Below, in pieces: positions 8,537-18,000 of a DNA stretch of 64,000 nucleotides. The translations under genes and the position numbers were made by a program. The stretch comes from Candidatus Eiseniibacteriota bacterium (GTDB lineage Bacteria > Eisenbacteria > RBG-16-71-46 > CAIMUX01 > WJJG01): contig JAGMBO010000044.1 in assembly GCA_023129715.1 (NCBI GenBank), positions 62,001 to 126,000 on the forward strand. Direction: 5' to 3'. The notes under the pieces were generated by a model, which had not been told where the DNA came from, did no database searches, and saw only the letters and a list, made by a program, of their open reading frames with translations. Positions within the stretch are counted from its first letter, which is position 1. The number at the start of each line of letters is the position of its first letter.

Positions 8537-9607
8537 CTAGATCTCATCGAAGAAGTAGGCGCGCAGCGGCTGCAGGCGTTCCACATAGTCGTCCGGGTAC
8601 AAATACCACGCGGCGATCGCCACCGATGAGAGCAGCGAGTTTCCATCCTGCGGCGTGAAGGTGAAGCCGACGATCTCATGGTCGCCATGAACGTGCAGCG
8701 TCGGCGTGGAGACGACTGTCTGGCTGAGCAGGCGCCCGAAGTGCCCCTGGTCGCGCCCGAAGGAGAAGATCGCGTTGCTCGAACGCTTCTCGGTCAGTGC
8801 GATGCGCTGGTTCTCGCGCAGGCGGGCAATGACCTGAGGCAGCGTGATCTTCTCGCGCAGCCTGATGTTGAACCACATGGCATGCATGTACTGGGTGTTG
8901 AGCTTCATCGCCGAGCTGAAGATCGGTAGCTCGTATCCGAGCGTATTGAAGAGATGATAGGCATCGCGCGCGTGATGCGTGCCGAATTCGCTGTCGTCGT
9001 GCTTGCCCGCCTGGGGCGCCGGGGCGAACTTGCTGTCCTGGCTGATGTCGCTGGCGCGCCGGATTAGGACGAAGCGTCCCTCGACGAGATTGGCGGGATC
9101 CTTGTCCTGCAGCGCCAGGGTATCGATGACCACGGCGAGATTGTGGGTGTTGCAGGAGACGACCTGGACGTAGTTGTCCTTGTCCCGCAGCAGCGCCTCG
9201 TCGTTGATTCCCCGGGCATAGGGTTTGCCGAACCCGAACTCACTGCCCTGCGCGACGAACCCGAGCGTGTTCTCTTCGAAGCGCGCGTAGTTCTCTTCCT
9301 TGTTCTTGTTCCCGGCGGGGGTGCAGTCGATGACCACATCGGCCAGCCCGAGGGCCTCTTCGTAGCCGTAGGTCACCTTCATCCCCAGCTCTTCGAACTC
9401 CCCGATCATCTCCTGATCGGCACATAGATGGGCTCCTCGTCGAATCAGCGCCTTGACCTTGGGCCGATCATAGGTCAGGGCCTGCTTCTTGTTGAAGCTG
9501 ATCGTCTCGAGGCCCAGTTCCTTGCGGAACGTGCAGAGCAGTCCGAGCAACGGCTCGCCGATCGTCCCGGTGCCGACGACGTGGACGTGTTTACCGGTCT
9601 TTGCCAT
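8537..9607 (-). CDS. Type II (archaeal-type) glyceraldehyde-3-phosphate dehydrogenase-like protein
   Basis: VHVVGTGTIGEPLLGLL nucleotide-binding motif, VVIDCTPAGNKNKEENY, VVSCNTH catalytic-Cys-like motif, TLHVHGDHEIVGFTF; SD-like GGAGGG before MAKTGKHVHV. Confidence 0.65.
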   Translation of the reverse strand: MAKTGKHVHVVGTGTIGEPLLGLLCTFRKELGLETISFNKKQALTYDRPKVKALIRRGAHLCADQEMIGEFEELGMKVTYGYEEALGLADVVIDCTPAGNKNKEENYARFEENTLGFVAQGSEFGFGKPYARGINDEALLRDKDNYVQVVSCNTHNLAVVIDTLALQDKDPANLVEGRFVLIRRASDISQDSKFAPAPQAGKHDDSEFGTHHARDAYHLFNTLGYELPIFSSAMKLNTQYMHAMWFNIRLREKITLPQVIARLRENQRIALTEKRSSNAIFSFGRDQGHFGRLLSQTVVSTPTLHVHGDHEIVGFTFTPQDGNSLLSSVAIAAWYLYPDDYVERLQPLRAYFFDEI

Positions 9608-9816
9608 AGCGGCCTTCCCTCCATTCCACATTGTTGACGGTGTCGCCACTCCCCCGGGAATGTAGGATCTGACCCCGGGGAAGTCAAGATGGGCCCGGCG
9701 TGCAGATGGGCCCCGCGTGCTTGCACTTCGCCGCCTCAGGCGGCAGAATCGCCTGGCTGCGCGACCCCTCGCGGGGAGGGGTTCGGCGTGGCGCGGGGCT
9801 CGATGGGGAGGGCACT

Positions 9817-11262
9817 ATGTTGCCGGCGGATCAGGGCAGCGGGTTTGCAACATCACTTCCAGAGGCAACCGAGACCGGGACGATGCCGGAGGTCCTGGGG
9901 GCGCGGCGGGAGGTGCCCCTGCTCGACGGCCGCCGGGTGGCGCAGGTCTTTCTCGACAACGCGGCCAGCACCAAGCCCCTGCGCCGGGTCAGCGAGTACG
10001 TTCGGGCGATGGAGGATTACTACTCGAACATCCATCGCGGGACCGGATACGACTCGGTCTTCTGCACGCAGCAGTACGAAGAGGCCCGCGAGATCGTGGC
10101 CGCCTTTGTCGGCGGAGATCCGGTACGCGATGTCGCCATTCCGGTGCGCAACGCGACCGAAGGGCTCAACCTCCTCGCCTCGACCTTCGAGTTCCGTCCC
10201 GCCGACATCGTCTTGACGACGCTACTGGAGCACCACTCGAATGATTTGCCCTGGCGCGGCAAGGCCCGCGTCGAGTATGTCGGCCTGCGTCCCGACACGA
10301 CCCTCGACCTGGCCGAATACGAGGCGCGCCTGCAGGCGCTGCGCGGGCGCGTGCGGATCGTCGCGGTCACCGGGGCCTCGAACGTCACCGGTGAGGTGCT
10401 TCCGGTGCACAGGCTGGCGGAAATCGCGCATCGCAATGGGGCGCTGATCGTCATCGACGCGGCCCAACTCGCGCCCCACCGCGGAATCGACATGCGCCCG
10501 CATGGCCGCCCCGATCATCTCGACTTCGTCGTCTTCAGCGCCCACAAGATGAACTCTCCGTATGGTGAGGGGGCGATCATCGGACCCCAGAGCCACTTCA
10601 ATGCCGCCGCCCCCTATCTGCAGGGGGGAGGCACCGTCTACCACGTCGGTCTCGACCATGTCATTTGGGCCGATGCCCCCGATCGCCAGGAGGCGGGGAC
10701 CCCCAATGTGCTCGGCCTGCTCGCCCTCGCCGCGGCGATCCGCATCTATCAACAGGTGGGATGGGACGCGATCGTAGCCCACGAGCGCGAGCTGACCCGC
10801 CGCCTGCTGCGGGGCATGGCGGCCATGCCGCAGGTCGAGATCCTCGGTCCCGCCAATGCGGACGATCTCGGCGATCGTCTCGGGGTGGTGGCCTTCTCGG
10901 TCGTCGGCTTGCACTATCAGTTCGTCGCCGCCGTGCTTTCCTATGAATTCGGCATCGCTGTGCGCGCCGGTTGCTTCTGCGCGCATCCCCTGATCAAGCA
11001 TCTGCTCAAGGTCACGCGCGATCGGGAGCGGGCGATCGAGGGAGAGGTGCAGAGCGGCGATCGCCGGGAGGTCCCGGGAGCGGTGCGCGCCAGCATTGGG
11101 CTGCACAACACGCCGGCCGATATCGACCGCTTCCTCGAGGCGCTGGGGGCCATTGCCGCCCGGCGCTGGCGAGGCCGCTACGTGCAGGAGACGCGGACGG
11201 GGGCGTTCCACCCCGAGGACTACACCTTCGATTTCTCCACCGCCCCGCAGCTACCCGACTGA
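9817..11262 (+). CDS. Class V aminotransferase / cysteine desulfurase family protein
   Basis: FLDNAASTKPLRRV, EHHSNDLPW, IDAAQLAPHRGIDM, FSAHKMNSPYGEG (PLP Lys), AGCFCAHPLI; start uncertain within ORF from 9700. Confidence 0.85.
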   Translation: MLPADQGSGFATSLPEATETGTMPEVLGARREVPLLDGRRVAQVFLDNAASTKPLRRVSEYVRAMEDYYSNIHRGTGYDSVFCTQQYEEAREIVAAFVGGDPVRDVAIPVRNATEGLNLLASTFEFRPADIVLTTLLEHHSNDLPWRGKARVEYVGLRPDTTLDLAEYEARLQALRGRVRIVAVTGASNVTGEVLPVHRLAEIAHRNGALIVIDAAQLAPHRGIDMRPHGRPDHLDFVVFSAHKMNSPYGEGAIIGPQSHFNAAAPYLQGGGTVYHVGLDHVIWADAPDRQEAGTPNVLGLLALAAAIRIYQQVGWDAIVAHERELTRRLLRGMAAMPQVEILGPANADDLGDRLGVVAFSVVGLHYQFVAAVLSYEFGIAVRAGCFCAHPLIKHLLKVTRDRERAIEGEVQSGDRREVPGAVRASIGLHNTPADIDRFLEALGAIAARRWRGRYVQETRTGAFHPEDYTFDFSTAPQLPD

Positions 11263-11279
11263 GCTGCGCGGGCGCCGGT

Positions 11280-12089
11280 TTATTCGAGCCCCAGCTGCTG
11301 CTCGAGGCGGGTGAGCAGGCCTAGCAGCCACCGGGCCTGTTTCCCCGAGAGCGGTCCGCTGCGCAACGGCGCGAGATAGGCCTCCGGCGGATGACGCTTG
11401 AGCACGCGGCTCGGATAGGCGAGTGCGGCGAGAACCGCCTCCGTGCGGGCCAAGATCTCCCGGCGCTGTTGCGAGGTTGCCGGCCGCGGCGGGGCGCCGG
11501 CATCGGACACCGGCCGCGGGGGGCCGTCGGCGGTGGGGCGACTGGGTCCTGGGGCGGCCGGCTCGCGCGGCAGTCCGGAAGCCTGTGCGCGGGCCGGTTC
11601 GGCGATCGACCGGCGGCACAGTTCGTAGGCCATCAGGGTCACGCTGTGCGCCAAATTCAGTGGGCCGCCGCTGGTCGGAAAGCGGATCAGCCGGTGGCAG
11701 CGATCGAGCCACGCGCGATCGAGTCCGTTGCGTTCGGGGCCGAACAGGATCAGCAGGCGTCCCGGGCGGTGGTGGCGATACTCGGCCACGGCGGCTGCGG
11801 GCGAGATCAGCTTGCGGTGGCGGCCGACGCGCGCGCTGGTTCCCCAGACCTCATCGAAGCCGGCGAGCATCTCCGGGACTTCAGCGGCGGTGACGATTTC
11901 TGCAGCGCGCAGGGTTTCCCGGCCCCAACGCACCGCCAGGGCCGCGTCGCGATGTCCCGGACGCGCGGCGGGGGCGATCAGGCGCAGGTCGCGGAAGCCG
12001 AAAGCGGTCAGAGTTCGGGCGGCGGCGCCGGCATTGCCCGGTTCGGTCGGGTAGACGAGCGCGAAGGTGACCGGGGGAAGCGCAGTCAT
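11280..12089 (-). CDS. SpoU/TrmH family RNA methyltransferase (TrmJ-like)
   Basis: MTALPPVTFALVYPTEPGNAGAAARTLTAFGFRDLRLIAP; ILFGPERNGL; FPTSGGPLNLAHSVTLMAYEL. Confidence 0.85.
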   Translation of the reverse strand: MTALPPVTFALVYPTEPGNAGAAARTLTAFGFRDLRLIAPAARPGHRDAALAVRWGRETLRAAEIVTAAEVPEMLAGFDEVWGTSARVGRHRKLISPAAAVAEYRHHRPGRLLILFGPERNGLDRAWLDRCHRLIRFPTSGGPLNLAHSVTLMAYELCRRSIAEPARAQASGLPREPAAPGPSRPTADGPPRPVSDAGAPPRPATSQQRREILARTEAVLAALAYPSRVLKRHPPEAYLAPLRSGPLSGKQARWLLGLLTRLEQQLGLE

Positions 12090-13084
12090 TGTTGCGACTC
12101 CTTGGTCTTGAGCACACCCATCCGCGGTCCGTGCGTGGGCCGGCACGCGGTGCCCTGGCGGCTGCCCCGCTTGCGCAGGATCCGGCAGATCTCGGCGCGC
12201 ACGATCGTCTCGCGGACGCCCCACCGGGGCGCCAGCAACATCCTCCGCGGAGCCACCGCGCACAGGCGCTCGACGACCACCCGCGCATCGAGTTGTTCGA
12301 GGAAGTCGGCGGCGAGCTGCGCATAGGTGCGCCATGAGGGGAGGCTCCACAACGCCGGATGACGCAGGGATGCGAGTGCACTGCCGCGGAGCACCTGGAG
12401 GTGGTGGAGCTTGACCGCGTCGATGCCTGCCGCGGAGAGGCGCCGGGCGCCGGCGATCTGGGAGGGGGCCGGCTCCCACGGCGTTCCGAGGATCATGTGG
12501 GCGCCGACGTGCAGGCCGCGGGCCTTGAGAAGGGCGATCGCCCGGCGAGCCTGCGCCCAGGTGTGCCCACGGCGCATTGCCCGCAAGGTGGCATCGTCGG
12601 TCGACTGCACCCCGAGCTCCACCTGGAGATAGGTCTCGCGCGCAGTGGCGGCGAGCAGGTCGAGCACCACGTCGGGCAGGGCGTCGGGGCGGGTGCCGAC
12701 GACGATGCCCAGCGTGCCGGGACAACGGCGCGCCTCGGCGAGCGCGGCGGCGAGCCGCTCGGGGGGGCCATGGGTGCTGGTGTAGGGTTGGAGGTAGACG
12801 AGGTAGCCGGTCGCGGCGGGATAGCGCCGGCGCAGGCCAGGTAGGGCACGGCGCACCTGTTCGCTCAGGGCAAGCTTCGGGCGGCTCGCGGGGGGGCGGA
12901 ACCCATCGATACTGCAGAAGAGACACCCGGCGGTCGCGCGCGTGCCGTCACGCACGGGGCAAGAGAACCCTGCATCGACGGCGACGCGGAAGACCTTGCC
13001 CCCGAAGCGCCGGCGGGCCACCGAGCGGGGGTTGGTGTAGGGAGGCCCGGGAGAGGTCCTGTCCCCGTCGACCAGCCCCCGCAT
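12086..13084 (-). CDS. TIGR01212-like (YhcC-type) radical SAM protein
   Basis: KVFRVAVDAGFSCPVRDGTRATAGCLFCSIDGF (Cys motif), YLVYLQPYTSTHGP, VGTRPDALPD, QVELGVQS. Confidence 0.82.
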   Translation of the reverse strand: MRGLVDGDRTSPGPPYTNPRSVARRRFGGKVFRVAVDAGFSCPVRDGTRATAGCLFCSIDGFRPPASRPKLALSEQVRRALPGLRRRYPAATGYLVYLQPYTSTHGPPERLAAALAEARRCPGTLGIVVGTRPDALPDVVLDLLAATARETYLQVELGVQSTDDATLRAMRRGHTWAQARRAIALLKARGLHVGAHMILGTPWEPAPSQIAGARRLSAAGIDAVKLHHLQVLRGSALASLRHPALWSLPSWRTYAQLAADFLEQLDARVVVERLCAVAPRRMLLAPRWGVRETIVRAEICRILRKRGSRQGTACRPTHGPRMGVLKTKESQQ

Positions 13085-13091
13085 GGTCGGG

Positions 13092-14603
13092 CTACTCGGG
13101 AATGCGCAGGGCGACGAAGCGGCGCGCATCCCGGGTGATCACCGTCAGCAGCAACACGTCCCCTTTCTCGAGTCGGGCCGTCTGTTCACGCACGTCGGCG
13201 ACACTCATGACCGGCTTGCGCCCCGCCTCGACGATCACATCGCCGAGCCGCAGGCCTTCCTGGGCGGCCACCGAGCCATTGCGGACATCGGTGACCACCA
13301 CGCCCTCGAGTCCGGGGTCGAGCTCCAGGCGGTCGCGCCACTCGTCGTTGAGGAAGGCGACATCGAAGCCGAGGTCTTCGAACACATCGTCGATGGCGCC
13401 GGCGAGCGGAGCCTCGTCGGATTCGAGCTCTTCGAGCACGACCTCGAGACTGCGGGCTTTCCCGTCGCGCAATACGGAGACCGAGATCTTGGTGCCGGGG
13501 CGGGTCTGGGCCACGCGCATCCGCAGGTCGTCGACATCCTCCACGCGCTTGCTGTCGATCGCGACAATGATGTCCCCATCCTTGATGCCCGCCTTGTCGG
13601 CCGGGCCATCTTCGACGACCTGCTGGACGAGGGCTCCGTAGCGGATGTCGGTATCGAAGGCCGCGCGCAGGGCGTCGGTCAGGTCGCCGATGTAGATGCC
13701 GAGCCACCCGCGCACGACATGTCCCTCATCGAGAATGCTCTGCATCACGGAGCGGGCCAAGCCGATCGGCACGGCGAACCCAACCCCCTGGTAGCCGCCC
13801 GTCCGGCTGGCGATGGCGGTATTGATCCCGACGACCTCGCAATGGAGATTGACCAGCGGCCCGCCGCTGTTGCCCCGGTTGATCGCCGCGTCGGTCTGGA
13901 TGAAATCCTCGTAGTCGGTCAGGCCGATCCGCGAACGTCCCTTGGCGCTGATGATGCCGGCGGTCACCGTCTCGCGCAGCCTCTCGCCGAAGGGCGTTCC
14001 CAGCGCCAGGACCCATTCGCCGACCCGCATCGCGTCGCTGTCGCCCAGCTCGAGATAGGGCAGCGGCTCGTCGCTCTCGACCTGGATGACAGCCACGTCG
14101 GTCTTCGGGTCGGTGCCGATGATTTCGGCATCCAGCTGCCGGCCGTCGCTGAGGCGCACGAGGATGTTCTCGGCTTCGGCGACGACATGATTGGCCGTGA
14201 GGATCCGGCCGTCGGCCGAGACGATGAAGCCCGAGCCGAGCCCCCACTGGCGATGCTCGCGCGGTGTGCCGCGCCGAGGGCCGAAAAAGCGCTGGAAGAA
14301 CTCGGGCATCTGATCGCTGTGGAATGACCTACTCGAGACGACGCGCTCGCTGGTGATCGTCACCACCGCCGGCCGCGCCCGCTCGGCGACGGCGGCAAAG
14401 GCGTCACCCAGCGCGGCGGCCACGTCCAGCGGATCTTCGGCCGGCCCGGCCGTCGCCTGGGCAGCCAGCGGGTGGGCCGGTCCCCGGGAGGAGAGTCCCC
14501 ACCAGCCGGCTGCGCCGAGGAGCATCGCCGCCATCAAGAAGACTGCCGGCATCAAGGGCGAGAACCGGTTGGCCCTTGCACGCGCGTCCTTCGTTCGATC
14601 CAT
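13092..14603 (-). CDS. degP: DegP/HtrA (Do-family) serine protease with two PDZ domains
   Basis: N-terminal TM/signal, GSGFIVSADGRILTANHVV, DPKTDVAVIQV, AINRGNSGGPLVN, two PDZ-like domains. Confidence 0.93.
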   Translation of the reverse strand: MDRTKDARARANRFSPLMPAVFLMAAMLLGAAGWWGLSSRGPAHPLAAQATAGPAEDPLDVAAALGDAFAAVAERARPAVVTITSERVVSSRSFHSDQMPEFFQRFFGPRRGTPREHRQWGLGSGFIVSADGRILTANHVVAEAENILVRLSDGRQLDAEIIGTDPKTDVAVIQVESDEPLPYLELGDSDAMRVGEWVLALGTPFGERLRETVTAGIISAKGRSRIGLTDYEDFIQTDAAINRGNSGGPLVNLHCEVVGINTAIASRTGGYQGVGFAVPIGLARSVMQSILDEGHVVRGWLGIYIGDLTDALRAAFDTDIRYGALVQQVVEDGPADKAGIKDGDIIVAIDSKRVEDVDDLRMRVAQTRPGTKISVSVLRDGKARSLEVVLEELESDEAPLAGAIDDVFEDLGFDVAFLNDEWRDRLELDPGLEGVVVTDVRNGSVAAQEGLRLGDVIVEAGRKPVMSVADVREQTARLEKGDVLLLTVITRDARRFVALRIPE

Positions 14604-14859
14604 GGTCGCCTCCTCCTAATCGTCGTGTCTCGTCGGGAGGGCCGCTCCGGGCTTCCCAGGAGTGTTGCTCCAGTCCCCATGCAGAACACCACCCAGCCAA
14701 GCCCTGTTCCCGTTGCCGACTGGCCCCCGCATGGCGCAACGCGCATTCCCGGCGTGCAGGATGCACGCTGAGCGGCGTGCCTGCCAAGCAGCTTCCCGGA
14801 GGAGCAGGGCAACGGCTTGTTGTATCAGCAGTTGCCGGGCCCGTCCATTCGATCTCTTG

Positions 14860-14876
14860 CTGGCATGCCCCCTGCC
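14860..14876 (+). promoter_or_regulatory. Candidate sigma54 (-24/-12) promoter
   Basis: CTGGCATGCCCCCTGCC; GG-N10-GC spacing, resembles YTGGCACGNNNNTTGCW with 3 mismatches. Confidence 0.3.
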
Positions 14877-15012
14877 CAGAGAGGAGGTTCGGGGAGATGG
14901 GTGCTTCCCGAGGGCCCCGTGCCCGCGTCCGGATCATCAGCAAGACATCCTTCATCTGGGGGAGCGATTGCAGGCTCTCGATCATCAGCGGGTCACGCCG
15001 GTGGGTTCGCTC

Positions 15013-18000
15013 ATGCGGGCTCGGCCGACCGGTCATGCCGGGTGGGCCTTCCTGGCTCGCTTGGCCCACCCGGCTCGCTTGGCCCGCCCGGCTCGTTCGG
15101 CCGTCCTGCTTCCCGGTCTGATTCTGGCTCTCCTGGCCATCCTCGCTCCGGCCGCGCCGGCCAGCAAGGGTGGGCCGCCGAGCTATCCGAAGATCGCCAC
15201 CTACGGCAGCGCCTTCAATCGTTTCACCCCCGGCCAGTGGGACACGCTCTCCTGGTTCGATCTGGTCGTCTGCCGGGCGAGTCCCTATCGGGTCGCCCAG
15301 ATTCGGGAACGCAATCCCGATCAGCGCCTCTTCTTCCTGACGATGCCGCAGAACATCGTTTCCTGGGAGGAAGACCAGACCTGGTGGTATCCCGACACGA
15401 GCTACAGCCTGCACCGGCTGGTGCAGTTCTACGTCGAGCAGAACGACTGGTACCTCCGTGATATCTGGGGCCAGAGGATCTCCGAGTGGGATGGGTGGGC
15501 GGCCAACTGGACGCCCTACTGCCCGGAGGGCAACTATGGGACCTCGAAGGGACTGACCTACGCCGAGTGGTACGCCAGCGTGGCCATGCCCCAGATCATG
15601 GGCGGTTCCCAGAAGTGGGAGCCCTGGGGGTGGGGTTCGAGCGCCTTCGACGGTGTTGCCTGGGAGGTGATGGCCGACTGCCCCGCCAGCGGTCTGCCCG
15701 ACCCGTACATGTATGCCGATCCCGATGGGGATGGCGTGGCTGAGGGGATCTACTCGAGTTGCTATGACGGAGGGGATGAAGATCCCCTCTCGCTGTTGAT
15801 GCACGAGAGCAATGAGGATTTCTATGCGCGCCTGCAGCAATGGGTCCCGGCTGATCTGATCCTCAACAAGAACCGCGGCGGCAAGCACACCCATCCGAGC
15901 TGGGCCTACGAGCTCAACGGACTCAAGCTCGAGGACTGGAATCCGAGTCGCACGCGGGCGGTCAACTCCTGGTGGAGCTGGATGTATGGCCGCCGGCACG
16001 AGGATGGCGAGTTCATCGGCGACGGCTATGCCTTCGCCGAGCAATCGATGTATCGCACGGGCATCGACGAACTCGACGGATGGGACATGACCTGGATCAT
16101 GGTCTGGACGCGCGGCGTGGAGTGGGAGCCCGCCCGCGCCGAGCGCATGCGTCGCTGGGGAATGGGGACATCGATGCTCGGCGATGGGTATTTCGTCTTC
16201 TGCGTCGATCAGGGGACGCCCGATTGGTTCGACATCTTCGATTGGGACTTCGGCCAAGCGCTCGAGGACTACCAGCGCGAGCTGGTCGGCAGCGACACGC
16301 TCTACGTGCGGCGCTTCGAGCAGGGCTTCGTCGAGGTCAATCCCTACTATCCGCAGAGCCTCTCCGGCGTGCCTCCCGAAGACGCCCGCTTTGCCTTCTG
16401 GCTGGACGTCGATGATCTCGAGGTCGTCGGCATCGCCCACGACCAAGTCACCCTACGCTGGAGAGTGCCCCAGGGGGAGATCAACGGCGTCGATGCGACC
16501 GAGATCCGCTGGGCCATCTGGCCGATCACCGCGGAGAACTGGGAACTAGCGCAGCCCGCCGCCGCCGGCCTCGTCAGTGGAACAGGGGGCAGCCAGGTGG
16601 AGTGCATTGTCGCCGGGTTGGAACCCGAGACCGACTACTACTTCGCCGCCAAGAATCGGATCTACGGCCGCTGGCAGCCGGGGGTCTCTAACCTGGCCGC
16701 CGCCACGACCGCCGCGGCGCCCCCGGGCAGCGAACCCGACGAGACGCCCCCCGCCGCCGTGCTCGATCTCGGCTCGCCCGACCAGGGACCCGGCTGGATC
16801 GATCTCACCTGGAGCGCCCCGGGCGACGACGGCGACGAGGGCGCCGCCGAGCGCTACCTGTTGCGCTACCGCCTCGGCGCCGAAATCGTCGACGAGGGCG
16901 CCTGGTTGGCGGCCGATTCGGTAGCGGCGGGGCTCCCGGCGCCGGCGACGGCCGGCACGCCGCAAGGCGTTCGTCTCGAGGGCCTGCAACCGGGCGAACT
17001 CTATGGGATCGCCCTGCGGGCGATCGATGAGGCGGGCAATCTCGCCGGACTTTCCAACCCCCTCCTGATGCTCTGCCCCGAGCCGCCCGATACCCTGCCG
17101 CCCGCGCCGATCCACGACCTCGCGGTGACTGCGACCTATAGCGATGGTTTCGATCTGGCCTGGACGGCGCCCGGGGATGACGCCGCCGAGGGGACCGCTA
17201 GCGGCTACCGGCTCGCCTGGCTCGCCGGTGGGCCGATCGACACCGAGACCGACTGGGAACAGGCCGCCCAGGAGAGTCTGGCGACACTCGCGCCCGCCCC
17301 GGCGGGGACGCCGCAGAGCTACGCGCTGCGCGGCCTCGATCCCGAGACGCTCTACGGCCTCGCCTTGCGCGCTCATGACGACGTCGGCGCGCTCTCGCCG
17401 CTTGCCCTGCCGGCCCTGCTCGCCGAGACGTTGCCCGCTCCCGACACCTTGCCGCCCGCGGCGGTCAGCGATCTCGCTCTGGTCGAAGCCGGGACGAGTT
17501 GGCTCGAGCTGAGCTGGACGGCGCCCGGAGATGACGGGGCGCAAGGCGCGGCGGATCACTTCGTGCTCGGCTGGCGCGCGGGCAGCGAGGCGCTTGTCGG
17601 CGAAGACGACTGGCAGGCCGCCGTGCAGGTCACCGAGGGTCTGCCCGACCCACCCGCGGCCGGGACACCGATCATCTGGCGGCTGACCGGATTGGCCCCG
17701 GAGACGCGCTTGGCGCTCGCCGTGCGGAGCTATGACGACGCCGGTCTTGCAAGCGCGCTCTCGAACGCGCTGCTCGCCGAGACGCTGCCGCCCCCCGATA
17801 CGCTCGCTCCCGCGGCGATTGCGGATCTGGCCGTCGATTCAGTGACGCCATCTTCGGCACGGCTGACCTGGAGCTGTCCCGGGGACGACGGCATGGCCGG
17901 CCAAGCCGAACGCTTCGTCCTCGGGTGGCTCGAGGGGGCCGAGCTGGTCGATGAGGCGGCTTGGGCGGCTGCCGACACGCTCCTCGATGGACTTCCCCGC

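Noticed and set aside
14404-16446. 680-aa minus-strand ORF
   Set aside because: Overlaps degP start, the intergenic region and the giant secreted protein; shadow ORF
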